64,000 nucleotides of DNA from Gammaproteobacteria bacterium (GTDB lineage: Bacteria; Pseudomonadota; Gammaproteobacteria; Burkholderiales; Nitrosomonadaceae): contig CP054179.1 of the NCBI GenBank assembly GCA_015709615.1, forward strand, positions 1,612,001 through 1,676,000, read 5' to 3'. Below are positions 53,519 to 62,670 of the stretch, one piece after another; position 1 is the first letter of the stretch; every line of letters starts with the position of its first letter. Below the pieces are notes generated by a model that was not told where the DNA came from, made no database searches, and saw nothing but the letters and a program-made list of their open reading frames with translations. A program made the position numbers and the translations under genes.

Positions 53519-54879
53519 TATTAGTCACAAGCGTAGGGGGATTTTCTGTTTTAGGGATTAGTATTTTTGAAATATCTCCTAATAAAAACCGTCGGGGGAA
53601 AATAGCAAACAAATCTTTTGGAGTTATAAGTGAGGATTTAGATAAAGCTCACAAGGAGCTAGAGCTAGTTAAAAATATTGAGCAAGAAGAGCTATGGAAC
53701 AGTCTTTCCAAGGATACTAAAGAATTATGGAAAGATCTGCGGAATCTTTTTATTTCTGAACGCTTTCACTCACGAATCAGAGCCATGCATAATAGCAAAC
53801 GAGATGAAGGCGAAAAGTTAATTAAAGAAATAACCAGATTCTCAGAGAAAGACATTCTTGGAAAAAATGATTTGGAGTCACTTAAGGAATACGCAAAGGA
53901 ATTTAATTCACTAGATAGATTCAATGTTGAATCATCTCAAAAAAGAGAATTTCTGAAACTCAGTGGTGCTGCAGTAGTTGGTGGATTAAATGCTTTTACT
54001 CCAGGCAAAAAACATCAAATTAGATGGAAATATCACTCTGTTTTTGAACCTAACTCTGGTGATATTCTTAGCAATGCAATGAAAAACTTATCAAATCTTG
54101 TGAATAAAATGACGAATGGCGAATTCATTATTGAATCAGTTCCACTTAAACCTGCTGATTCTCTAAGTTCTGATTTATTATTGAGTAACATCAGTGACTC
54201 AAAACACGAGATCAATTGTGGTATCGCAGGAATTTATTACTCAGCTAAGAATAGAGGTCTTTATTTTGGAACTGCTATACCTTTTGGATTGAATTCAGAA
54301 GAACAGACAGCTTGGCATGAGTACAAATATGAAGGTCAAAGCAAAAGGAAAACAAGCACCAATCAGAATCAAACTATTATGGAATACATATATGGCATAT
54401 ATGGATTCAATATAAAACCAATCCCTCTTATTGCAACTGGACATCAGATGGGAGGATTCTTTCCGAAAAGAATAATTGCACCCGAAGATTTAGCCGGAAT
54501 TAAAATGCGGATCCCGGGTTTAGGTGGGGAGATTCTAGCCAAATTAAATAATGATTTTACCGTATTTGGATCAACACTAAGTAGCTCAGCTGAGCCAATG
54601 CCCCATCAAAGCAAAAGTATTCCTGAATTAATAAACAGTCATAAAATCAATGCATTTGAATTTATTGGTCCATATGAAGATAAACTTGTCCTTGAAAAAA
54701 TCAAGCGTGCGAATGAGCTGATTTATCACTATCCAGGCTGGTGGGAGCCTGGCACAACATTCGAGCTACAAATTAATAGGGATGATTGGGAAAAACTAGA
54801 TCGATCATTTCAAGGAATATTACGCGCAGCGTGTGCTCAGATTTATAACGAAACATTGGCTAATTACAATGGGTCTTAG
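53519..54879 (+). pseudogene. TRAP substrate-binding-protein-like gene, 5' and central fragment
   Basis: The frame is open from the right end of the IS481 element, with no start codon nearby, so the 5' end is lost or lies beyond the element. The first 130 residues are a hydrophobic stretch and a charged helical region. Then KREFLKLSGAAVVGGL resembles a Tat or hydrophobic signal, and a DctP-type domain follows: AIPFGLNSEEQTAWHEY, HQMGGFFPKR, IKMRIPGLGGE, FIGPYED, YHYPGWWEPGT. The frame enters the IS1595 element and stops after eight of its bases. The gene is AT-rich compared with its neighbours, which suggests transfer. Confidence 0.82.
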
Positions 54880-55608
54880 GAAGTTAAAGCGGGTTTAAAC
54901 GTAACAATTTAAGAATTTCATGATAGAGATTATCACGGCGATGATTAAAACGAAATTCGGTTTCTTTCAAGTGCAGGTAGAAAGTATGTTCGGGCACACC
55001 ATTGAACTTGGCCAAACGTCTTTTAGCAAAACTCCAGAAAGACTCGATACCATTAATATGCCGCTCGCCACTGGCAAACTCATTGTCACCATGGTGAACC
55101 CTGAAGTGCTTATCAAAGCCGATATCGACCAATCCGTCATAACCACGCCATCCATCGGAATGGATTACGGTATCGGGCGCTACATGCCCACGGATAATGG
55201 CTTGCAATGTCGCTTTAGAGCAATCTGGAACAATCTCTGTATAAACTTTTCCTTGGCGTTTAAGCACACCAAAGACTATTGTTTTGCCATAAGCGCCCCG
55301 CCCCCTTTTACCCCTGACTCGCTGGGCACCAAAGTAAGACTCATCAACTTCTACAGAACCTTGCAGAGGGGATTCAAGTTCGCAATTCTGGGCAATTCGC
55401 TGTCGTATTTTAAGATAAATGGTATTGACGGATCGGATAGAAATGCCGGTCAATTGGGCTGTGTCAGTAGCAGTAAAATCCATCGAAAAACATCGAATAA
55501 GTTGCCTGAATTTTGCTTCTCTGATTCGAGAACGAAAATAGTATCTGTTTTTAGCATTCATCTCAGAAAGTTAGCACACTTTAGTAAGTGCTTAACTTCC
55601 TAAGACCC
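54871..55608 (-). mobile_element. IS1595-family insertion sequence
   Basis: The 738-bp element begins GGGTCTTAGGAAGTTAA at the left and has the same sequence inverted at the right. The 7-base direct repeat TTACAAT lies on both sides (54864-54870 and 55609-55615). It contains one transposase gene and interrupts the TRAP-like gene. Removing the element and one repeat joins the host frame without a stop. Confidence 0.94.
54884..55561 (-). CDS. IS1595-family transposase
   Basis: The 225-residue protein begins MNAKNRYYFRSRIREAKFR, and has the IS1595 DDE domain: VDESYFGAQRV (first Asp), VIHSDGWRGYDGL (second Asp) and HINGIESFWSFAKRRL with the acidic residue. An Arg-Gly run (RGKRGRGAYGK) follows the first motif as in the family. 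Length is typical and the gene is intact. The decayed element at 24.4 kb is a distant relative. Confidence 0.92.
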   Translation of the reverse strand: MNAKNRYYFRSRIREAKFRQLIRCFSMDFTATDTAQLTGISIRSVNTIYLKIRQRIAQNCELESPLQGSVEVDESYFGAQRVRGKRGRGAYGKTIVFGVLKRQGKVYTEIVPDCSKATLQAIIRGHVAPDTVIHSDGWRGYDGLVDIGFDKHFRVHHGDNEFASGERHINGIESFWSFAKRRLAKFNGVPEHTFYLHLKETEFRFNHRRDNLYHEILKLLRLNPL

Positions 55609-55615
55609 TTACAAT

Positions 55616-55849
55616 ATAAGAAATATGCATGCGATTGAAGAAATAAAAAATAAGGGATTTAAAATTGAAAAATTTACTCCTAAATTTATGGCAAAGGCAC
55701 AAGAAGAAACTGAGAAATTGCTGAAAAAGTTTGCTGACGATGACGAAAGATTTAGCGATGCTTGTGACCATTGGAATGAATTCAAAAAAAATATTGAAGT
55801 TTGGTCTGCTTATAATTTATCGAATAATAATCATAGATTAGATTTGTAA
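55616..55849 (+). pseudogene. TRAP substrate-binding-protein-like gene, 3' fragment
   Basis: This stretch encodes the C-terminal end of the DctP-type domain: KIEKFTPKFMAKAQEETEK followed by KFADDDERFSDACDHWNEF and EVWSAYNLSNN, the usual final helices. It is separated from the upstream part by the IS1595 element. In the joined frame the sequence reads ...TLANYNIRNMHAIEEIKN... without a break. The ATG at 55625 is an internal Met and not a start. Confidence 0.85.
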
Positions 55850-55881
55850 TCAACTCAGGAACAAAACAAGAATTCAAGATT

Positions 55882-57951
55882 ATGATAAAAAAACATCTTA
55901 TCTGGCTGGTGCTTTCCCTCCTCGGCGCTTCCGCCTTTGCCGTCATCGCCCTCAACCGCGGTGAATCGATCGGCGCGATCTGGATCGTGATTGCGGCAGT
56001 GTGCGTGTACCTGATTGCATACCGATTTTACAGTTTGTTCATCGCCAGCCGGGTGTTGAAACTCGACGGAACCCGTATGACCCCGGCGCATAAACACAAC
56101 GATGGCTTGGATCATGTGCCGACCAATAAGTACGTGTTGTTCGGTCATCATTTTGCGGCGATTGCCGGAGCTGGGCCACTGGTCGGGCCGATTCTGGCGG
56201 CGCAGATGGGATATTTGCCCGGCATGTTGTGGTTGCTGGCCGGGGTGGTGTTCGCCGGAGCGGTGCAGGATTTTATCGTGCTGTTCGTGTCGACGCGCCG
56301 CAATGCTCGTTCACTCGGCGATCTGATCAAGTCCGAGCTAGGGCACATTCCCGGCATGATCGCGCTATTCGGCGCGTTCTTCATCATGCTGATTTTGCTG
56401 GCGGTGTTGTCGCTGATCGTGGTCAAAGCGCTGGCCGAGTCGCCGTGGGGCACATTTACCGTCGCGGCGACGATTCCGATTGCGATGTTCATGGGTATTT
56501 ATTCGCGCTATTTCCGGCCGTGCGCGATTGCCGAAGTATCGTTGATCGGATTTGCGCTGCTGATGCTGTCGATCATTGCCGGACAATACGTGCAAGAGGA
56601 TCCGGTTTGGGGAGCAATGTTCACCTTGACCGGCGAACAGTTAACTTGGGCGTTGATCGGTTACGGTTTTATCGCCTCGGTGTTGCCGGTATGGCTGCTG
56701 CTCGCGCCGCGCGATTATTTGTCGACCTTCCTGAAGATCGGTACCATCGTCGGGCTGGCCATCGGTGTGATCATCATTTCACCGGAGCTGAAAATGCCGG
56801 CGCTGACGCAATTCATCGACGGCAGCGGCCCGGTGTGGTCGGGCGATCTGTTTCCGTTCTTGTTCGTCACCGTGGCGTGCGGCGCGATTTCCGGCTTTCA
56901 CTCGCTGATTGCATCCGGCACCACGCCGAAAATGATCCAGAACGAAACCGACGCGCGTTTCATCGGTTACGGTGCGATGCTGATGGAGTCATTCGTCGCG
57001 ATCATGGCGCTGGTGGCCGCGGCGGCACTCGAACCCGGCATTTATTTCGCGATGAACAGTCCGGCGGCGATCATCGGCACTACGGCGGAATCGGCGGTGC
57101 AAACGATTTCGCAATGGGGTTTCTACATCACACCGGAAATGATCACGCAAACCGCGCAGAACGTCGGTGAGCATAGCATCATCTCGCGTACCGGCGGCGC
57201 GCCGACGCTGGCCGTCGGTATGGCGCAGATTCTGTCGGAAGTGGCCGGCGGCACGACGATGATGGCGTTCTGGTACCACTTTGCGATTCTGTTCGAAGCC
57301 TTGTTCATTCTAACCGCGGTCGACGCCGGCACGCGTGCCGGACGGTTCATGCTGCAGGATTTGCTCGGTTCGTTTGTGCCGGCGATGAAACGTACCGATT
57401 CGCTGGTGGCCAGCCTGATCGCCACCGGTATCTGCGTATCCGGCTGGGGATATTTCCTGTACCAAGGCGTGATCGATCCGTTGGGTGGCATCAATACGCT
57501 GTGGCCGCTGTTCGGCATCGCCAACCAGATGCTCGCCGGTATTGCGTTGATTCTATGCACCTGCGTGCTGTTCAAGATGAAGCTCGATCGCTTTGCCTGG
57601 ATCACCGCGATTCCAGTGGTATGGGTGTGCATCTGCACACTGACCGCCGCCTGGCAGAAAATTTTTCACGATAACCCGCGCATCGGCTTTCTCGCTCATG
57701 CGCAGAAATACCAGGACGCGGTAGCGCAAGGCATCGTGCTGGCACCGGCGAAATCGCTCGAGCAAATGCAGCAAGTGATTTTCAACGATTACGTCAATAC
57801 CACTTTGGCGGGATTGTTCATGACGGTGCTGATCAGCATGCTGCTGTTCGGTATCCGCACTGTGCTGCAAGCGCGCGTCGTGCAACATCCGACCGCGCAG
57901 GAAGCGCCGTTCGAATTGTTACCCGCTTACGCGACCGTCAACAACAAATAA
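55882..57951 (+). CDS. cstA: CstA-type carbon starvation / peptide or pyruvate transporter
   Basis: CstA-type proteins import peptides or pyruvate when carbon is scarce. The 689-residue protein has about 16 hydrophobic helices and the family stretches KLDGTRMTPAHKHNDG, HHFAAIAGAGPLVGPILAAQ and GFHSLIASGTTPKM. It is followed 13 bases later by a ybdD/yjiX-type gene, the common pairing. Transported substrate cannot be inferred. Confidence 0.93.
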   Translation: MIKKHLIWLVLSLLGASAFAVIALNRGESIGAIWIVIAAVCVYLIAYRFYSLFIASRVLKLDGTRMTPAHKHNDGLDHVPTNKYVLFGHHFAAIAGAGPLVGPILAAQMGYLPGMLWLLAGVVFAGAVQDFIVLFVSTRRNARSLGDLIKSELGHIPGMIALFGAFFIMLILLAVLSLIVVKALAESPWGTFTVAATIPIAMFMGIYSRYFRPCAIAEVSLIGFALLMLSIIAGQYVQEDPVWGAMFTLTGEQLTWALIGYGFIASVLPVWLLLAPRDYLSTFLKIGTIVGLAIGVIIISPELKMPALTQFIDGSGPVWSGDLFPFLFVTVACGAISGFHSLIASGTTPKMIQNETDARFIGYGAMLMESFVAIMALVAAAALEPGIYFAMNSPAAIIGTTAESAVQTISQWGFYITPEMITQTAQNVGEHSIISRTGGAPTLAVGMAQILSEVAGGTTMMAFWYHFAILFEALFILTAVDAGTRAGRFMLQDLLGSFVPAMKRTDSLVASLIATGICVSGWGYFLYQGVIDPLGGINTLWPLFGIANQMLAGIALILCTCVLFKMKLDRFAWITAIPVVWVCICTLTAAWQKIFHDNPRIGFLAHAQKYQDAVAQGIVLAPAKSLEQMQQVIFNDYVNTTLAGLFMTVLISMLLFGIRTVLQARVVQHPTAQEAPFELLPAYATVNNK

Positions 57952-57964
57952 TGGAGATTGGAAT

Positions 57965-58165
57965 ATGTACACCACGCTGACACTGACTTTTCGTCATCTC
58001 ACCCAAAGCCTGCGCTTGATGGTCGGCGTGCCGGAGTACGGCACGTATGTCGAGCACATGAGAACCGCGCACCCCGATCGCGCCATCATGACTTACGAGG
58101 AATTCTTCCGCGAGCGCCAGGAAGCGCGTTACGGAGGTAAAGGCCGGTTGAACCGGTGCTGTTGA
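57965..58165 (+). CDS. YbdD/YjiX family small protein (DUF466)
   Basis: The 66-residue protein matches the YbdD/YjiX family: MVGVPEYGTYVEHMRTAHPD and MTYEEFFRERQEARYGG, and ends in basic residues with two Cys. These proteins are encoded after cstA or btsT and are thought to assist the transporter. GGAG precedes the start. Confidence 0.92.
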   Translation: MYTTLTLTFRHLTQSLRLMVGVPEYGTYVEHMRTAHPDRAIMTYEEFFRERQEARYGGKGRLNRCC

Positions 58166-58301
58166 AGTGACGCCGGGGAGAAACTCTGAAAAAGGTAGCG
58201 AGCGACGGTCAGGCATGGCGAAATCCGGCGAGAAAGCGCGGTTTACGAGTGATTATCAGCTTTCGGGTCTGACTTCAACGCCGCTAATTGTTAAGGCATC
58301 T

Positions 58302-58853
58302 CTAAAAAAAGGTTTCGGATAAAATCCAAGCCTTCCATCCGGCCAAACAAAGCAGCGTAAAGAAGGCTGCCACCATATCGTCGAACATGACGCCGAATCC
58401 ACCGGTCAGATGGTTATCGTAGTAGCGGATTGGTTGCGGTTTGGCGATGTCGAAGAAGCGGAACAGAATGAAGGCCGCGAGCTGCCATGTCCACTCGTCC
58501 GGTGTGAAGTACAGCACCAGTAAGAATGCCACGGTTTCATCCCAGACCATACCACCGTGATCGGGATCGCCCAGTGCCTTGCCGCAAAGGCCGCAGGCCC
58601 AGATGCCGACGATGAACATGATGTCGATCAGCAAGAGAAAATAAACCGGGTTCAGATAATGATTGAGCCACCAGAATAACGGAAACGCCACCAATGTGCC
58701 TACCGTGCCCGGAGCAAACGGACTGAGTCCTGCTCCGCCGGAAAATGCGATGAGAGAAGCGGCATGGCTGTAGACAAAATAGATATCCGGCCGGAATTGT
58801 GGGGCGCCAGTGTCTTCCGTCGAATGGTGTGTTTCAGGGGTTGAAGTGGTCAT
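58302..58853 (-). CDS. pgpA: Phosphatidylglycerophosphatase A PgpA
   Basis: PgpA dephosphorylates phosphatidylglycerol phosphate in membrane lipid synthesis. The 183-residue protein has the family motif LSPFAPGTVGTLVAFPLFW, and the acidic MVWDETVAFLLVL and FDIAKPQPIRYYD segments, with several hydrophobic helices. The start overlaps thiL by 20 bases. It is the last gene of the rib-nusB-thiL operon. Confidence 0.94.
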   Translation of the reverse strand: MTTSTPETHHSTEDTGAPQFRPDIYFVYSHAASLIAFSGGAGLSPFAPGTVGTLVAFPLFWWLNHYLNPVYFLLLIDIMFIVGIWACGLCGKALGDPDHGGMVWDETVAFLLVLYFTPDEWTWQLAAFILFRFFDIAKPQPIRYYDNHLTGGFGVMFDDMVAAFFTLLCLAGWKAWILSETFF

Positions 58854-59805
58854 AGCCTGTTATTTCCAATGTTATTGCGTGTCCTTGCGCGTCTTTCACA
58901 ATCAATCCCGCACCCGGATGAACTTTACCGATGCGGGTCAGCGGGACAGCCAATTCGGCGGAAAGTGCCTCAATTTCACGGCGATTGGCTTGCGCTGCCG
59001 TAAAGCATAACTCGTAATCGTCACCACCCGCCAGCAGGCAACCGGTGGCAATCTTTTGCCGTGAATATTTTTTTAACACCGCGGAACAAGGTATGTCTGT
59101 AATGTTGATGCTGGCGGCTTTTTCCGAAGCGGCAAGAACATGTCCCAAATCCGCTATCAATCCATCGGAAATATCGATGGCACCATGCGCCAGGCTGATT
59201 AGACACTGTCCCAATTCCACCCTGGCTTCCGGCATCAGTAACGACGGCAGGCACTGCGCTATTTCTTCGGGTGCCAGTGTAATCTGTTGTAATTCGTGTT
59301 TCAGCGCCAACGCGGCATCGCCCAGCTTACCGGAAACCCAGATATCGTCGTCCACTTGCGCGCCGCTGCGGCGTAAAGCCTGGCCTGCCGCAACTTCGCC
59401 GATGATTTGTATGCCAATATTCAGCGGCCCGGCGGTGGTGTCGCCGCCGATCAATTCGACCCGATACCGGTCAGCGAGGGCGAAAAAACCCTTGCTGAAT
59501 TCCGCCAGCCAGCTTGTATCCGGGTTTGCCAATTCTTCCGGCAGCGTCAATGCCAGTAAAGCCCAACGCGGCTTGGCACCCATCGCCGCCATGTCGGACA
59601 GATTGACCGCCAGGGATTTATAGCCGAGTTTATAAGGATCCGCATCGGCAAAAAAATGCCGCCCGCTTACCAGCGTGTCGGTTGATAGGGCCAGTTCGGT
59701 TCCGGGTTTGACCGCTATGAGCGCCGCATCGTCGCCGATTCCAAGCAATGCATCGGTCACTGGCCGCTTGAAATAGTCGCGGATAATGTCGAATTCCGAG
59801 GCCAT
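58834..59805 (-). CDS. thiL: Thiamine-monophosphate kinase ThiL
   Basis: ThiL makes thiamine diphosphate from the monophosphate. The 323 residues hold ATP and metal motifs DDAALIAVKPG, STDTLVSGRHF, the ELIGGDTTAGPLNIG segment, and IDISDGLIADLGH. It belongs to the AIR synthase superfamily. It lies 12 bases after nusB in the same direction, the usual order. Confidence 0.95.
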   Translation of the reverse strand: MASEFDIIRDYFKRPVTDALLGIGDDAALIAVKPGTELALSTDTLVSGRHFFADADPYKLGYKSLAVNLSDMAAMGAKPRWALLALTLPEELANPDTSWLAEFSKGFFALADRYRVELIGGDTTAGPLNIGIQIIGEVAAGQALRRSGAQVDDDIWVSGKLGDAALALKHELQQITLAPEEIAQCLPSLLMPEARVELGQCLISLAHGAIDISDGLIADLGHVLAASEKAASINITDIPCSAVLKKYSRQKIATGCLLAGGDDYELCFTAAQANRREIEALSAELAVPLTRIGKVHPGAGLIVKDAQGHAITLEITGYDHFNP

Positions 59806-59817
59806 GCGGCTTTGGTT

Positions 59818-60318
59818 TTACGGCCGATGTTTTACCGTTCTTGGCATGGTTGCTTCAACGGGGCGGAGCTGGATAGCTAATTTATCCAGTACGCCGTTGA
59901 CATACTTGTAACCGTCGCTGCCGCCGTAAGTTCTAGCCAGTTCGATCGCTTCGTTGATGATGGCGCGATAAGGGATTTCCGGGTGATGGATCAGCTCGAA
60001 CGTGCTCAATAGCAGGATCGCCGATTCGACCGGGCTTAACTCATTTAAGGCGCGATCCAAATGCGGCAGGATGTTTTTTTCCAATTCTTCTTTATGCTGC
60101 AGCACACCGTGCAGTACATGGACGAAATGCTTGTCGTCGACATGTTTGAATTCGCCGGATTCGCGTAATTGCTGCTCGATAAAGCTTGCCGTACCACCGG
60201 CTACTTGCCATTGGTAAATGCCCTGTACGGCAAATTCACGCGCTATGCGGCGGCGGCTTTTGTATTTTTCCGTTGGGTTGCCGCTGGGCGGATCAATTTC
60301 TGTCACTGCGCTGCTCAT
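59818..60318 (-). CDS. nusB: Transcription antitermination factor NusB
   Basis: NusB is an all-helical RNA-binding factor for rRNA antitermination. The 166-residue protein begins with an extra polar stretch, then RRIAREFAVQGIYQW, and ends with IINEAIELARTYGGSDGYK and VNGVLDKLA, as the family. The start overlaps ribH by 4 bases. The N-terminal extension of about 20 residues is common in betaproteobacteria. Confidence 0.94.
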   Translation of the reverse strand: MSSAVTEIDPPSGNPTEKYKSRRRIAREFAVQGIYQWQVAGGTASFIEQQLRESGEFKHVDDKHFVHVLHGVLQHKEELEKNILPHLDRALNELSPVESAILLLSTFELIHHPEIPYRAIINEAIELARTYGGSDGYKYVNGVLDKLAIQLRPVEATMPRTVKHRP

Positions 60319-60797
60319 AAATCGATTTCATCTATTTTGATATGCAAATTGGCCATTTCCAGTGCAACCTGCGCGGATTCTATGCCTTTGGTGCTCATCC
60401 GGGCAATCGCCTGATCTTCGTCATCGGTGGTTAATATGCCATTGGCGATGGGAATTTCCGCTTCCAATTGCACCGTGACCAAGCCGCGCGCCGATTCGTT
60501 GGCGACTACTTCAAAATGGTAGGTATCGCCGCGGATCACGGCACCTAATGCAATCAGGGCGTCGAATTGATCGGACATGGCCATTCTTTTCAACGTCAGC
60601 GGAATTTCCAGTGCGCCGGGCACGGTTGCGATCAGGATATTGGAATCCAGTACACCATTTTTTTTAAGCTCCGCCGTGCAGGCGCCGAGCAAACCTTCGC
60701 CAATATCGATGTTAAAGCGGCTCATGACAATACCGATGCGCAGATCGGATCCATCCAGGTTCGGTTCAAATTCAAGTATATCGTCATAGTACGGCAT
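60315..60797 (-). CDS. ribH: 6,7-dimethyl-8-ribityllumazine synthase RibH
   Basis: RibH condenses the ribityl-aminouracil with dihydroxybutanone phosphate to lumazine. The 160 residues show SRFNIDIGEGLLGACT, VPGALEIPLTLKRMA, ALGAVIRGDTYHFEVVANE with the catalytic His, and GILTTDDEDQA. It lies 61 bases after ribBA and overlaps nusB. Confidence 0.96.
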   Translation of the reverse strand: MPYYDDILEFEPNLDGSDLRIGIVMSRFNIDIGEGLLGACTAELKKNGVLDSNILIATVPGALEIPLTLKRMAMSDQFDALIALGAVIRGDTYHFEVVANESARGLVTVQLEAEIPIANGILTTDDEDQAIARMSTKGIESAQVALEMANLHIKIDEIDL

Positions 60798-60858
60798 GTC
60801 TGATTCCTGTTGTTCTATTAATCAATTGCGCTTATTTCTCAAGCGGGCAGAATGTGAA

Positions 60859-61959
60859 TTATAGCTTAGGTGCGTCCACGTAACCGGTCACTTCCAGACC
60901 GAACCCGGTGACGCTGGGCATTTTTCTGGGCGCCGCCATCAAGCGCATTTTGCCGACGTTAAGATCTTTCAGTATTTGCGCGCCAATGCCATGGTCGCGT
61001 AAATCCGGTTTGAGTTGAGCGGAAGCATGCGTTTCTTTCGATTGTACCCGTTCAATCAGTTTCACCGGACTTTCTTTGCGGTGCAACAGCACAATAACAC
61101 CGCGCCCGGCTTCGGCGATCAGTCTCATGGCGTTATGAATACTCCATGAATGCGTATGATCGTGAATATCGAGCAGATCGACGGCTGACAACGGCTCATG
61201 CACGCGCACCAGCGTCTCCGTGGCCGGATCGATTTCACCCTTGACCAAGGCCAGGTGTGCGGTATTGGCAATTTCGTCGCGATACGCTGTCAGCAGAAAT
61301 TCGCCATGCACGGTCTGGATGGTGCGTTCCGCCACACGCGTGACCAGGCTTTCGATTTGGCTGCGGTATTGAATCAAATCCGCGATAGCGCCGATTTTGA
61401 GTTGATGCTTTTGCGCGAATGCCATTAGATCCGGTAAGCGCGCCATGCTGCCATCTTCTTTCAAAATTTCGCAAATCACCGAGGCGGCTGTCAAACCAGC
61501 CATCCTGGCCAAGTCACAACCGGCTTCGGTATGACCGGCGCGCACCAATACGCCGCCTTTTTGCGCCATCAGCGGAAAAATATGCCCCGGCTGTACGATA
61601 TCATGCGGTTTTGCATCGGCTTTGACGGCGACTTGTACCGTCCGCGCGCGATCCGCTGCGGAAATGCCGGTCGTGACACCGCTGGCGGCTTCGATGGAGA
61701 GGGTGAAATTGGTGCCGAGCGGGGCGCGGTTGGCCGATACCATCAAGGGCAAATCAAGCTGGTGGCAGCGCTCTTCCGTCAGCGTCAAACAAATCAGCCC
61801 GCGCCCATGCGTCGCCATGAAGTTGATCGACTCCGGCGTGACGAAATCGGCAGCCAGCACCAGATCGCCTTCGTTTTCGCGATCTTCTTCATCGACCAGG
61901 ATTACCATTTTGCCTGTTTTAAGATCGGCAATAATGTCTTGAATAGCGCTGATACTCAT
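60859..61959 (-). CDS. ribBA: RibBA-type protein with degenerate GTP cyclohydrolase II domain
   Basis: The N-terminal 200 residues form a complete 3,4-dihydroxy-2-butanone-4-phosphate synthase (RibB): ILVDEEDRENEGDLVLAA, ATHGRGLICLTLT and HTEAGCDLARMAGL. The C-terminal half has the fold of GTP cyclohydrolase II, but its zinc-binding Cys triad is absent (RVHEPLSAVDLLDIHDHTHS where active enzymes have Cys). GTP cyclohydrolase II activity is therefore unlikely, and a separate RibA must exist elsewhere. This RibBX-like state is known from several proteobacteria. The protein lies 21 bases after ribE. Confidence 0.93.
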   Translation of the reverse strand: MSISAIQDIIADLKTGKMVILVDEEDRENEGDLVLAADFVTPESINFMATHGRGLICLTLTEERCHQLDLPLMVSANRAPLGTNFTLSIEAASGVTTGISAADRARTVQVAVKADAKPHDIVQPGHIFPLMAQKGGVLVRAGHTEAGCDLARMAGLTAASVICEILKEDGSMARLPDLMAFAQKHQLKIGAIADLIQYRSQIESLVTRVAERTIQTVHGEFLLTAYRDEIANTAHLALVKGEIDPATETLVRVHEPLSAVDLLDIHDHTHSWSIHNAMRLIAEAGRGVIVLLHRKESPVKLIERVQSKETHASAQLKPDLRDHGIGAQILKDLNVGKMRLMAAPRKMPSVTGFGLEVTGYVDAPKL

Positions 61960-61980
61960 GTCTGTTTGCTCCAGCGAGGC

Positions 61981-62580
61981 TTATACATTCAATAATCTTG
62001 CCACATAACGAGCCAGCATATCAGTTTCCAGGTTTACCCGCATGCCCGGGGCGAGTTCTTTCAGATTCGTCATCGCCAAAGTATGCGGAATGAGATTGAC
62101 AGAAAACGTATGATCTTCAATCCGATTGATCGTCAGGCTGACGCCATTGACGGTAATCGAACCTTTCGGCGCTAAAAACCGCATGGCGGATTCCGGCACT
62201 TGAATGATCAATTCAGAGCTTTCGCCAACAGCAGCCAATTTGATCACAGTCCCAACGGCATCCACATGCCCGCTGACCAAGTGTCCGCCGAGCCGGTCGG
62301 ATAAGCGCATGGCTTTTTCCAGATTGACGTGAGCGGCTGGTCGATCCAGTCCGCTGGTGCAGTTCAATGTTTCCCCGGAAACATCGGCTGCAAACGAATC
62401 ATGTGTCAACGTAGTGACCGTCAGACAAACACCGTTCACCGCAATGCTGTCACCCGGCGTGACATCGTCCAGATCCAGTTGTTGTGCCGAAATAGTCAGT
62501 GACAAACCGCCATGATCGTTTTCCTTGCAGGGGTGGATACGGGTGATGGTACCCACGGCTTCTATGATTCCGGTAAACAA
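61981..62580 (-). CDS. ribE: Riboflavin synthase alpha chain RibE
   Basis: The enzyme dismutates two lumazines to riboflavin. The protein has two similar beta-barrel halves with NGVCLTVTTL and NGVSLTINRI. I set the start at a TTG at 62580, which gives the family N-terminus (M)FTGIIEAVG; GGAA stands about 9 bases ahead. A frame starting 20 codons earlier has no family match. No FMN riboswitch is visible upstream. It is the first gene of the ribE-ribBA-ribH-nusB-thiL-pgpA operon, 90 bases after the TPR gene. Confidence 0.92.
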   Translation of the reverse strand: MFTGIIEAVGTITRIHPCKENDHGGLSLTISAQQLDLDDVTPGDSIAVNGVCLTVTTLTHDSFAADVSGETLNCTSGLDRPAAHVNLEKAMRLSDRLGGHLVSGHVDAVGTVIKLAAVGESSELIIQVPESAMRFLAPKGSITVNGVSLTINRIEDHTFSVNLIPHTLAMTNLKELAPGMRVNLETDMLARYVARLLNV

Positions 62581-62670
62581 TTCAAATTTCCAGGTTGCGT
62601 AATCCGACAAGGCGCATAGTTTAGCATTACCCGATGCCAAGAATCTGTCCGGATGGCAGTTTGGCGCTGA

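Noticed and set aside
62581..62670. Possible FMN riboswitch before ribE
   Set aside because: The RFN consensus elements are absent in this 90-base gap, and the gap is too short for the fold.
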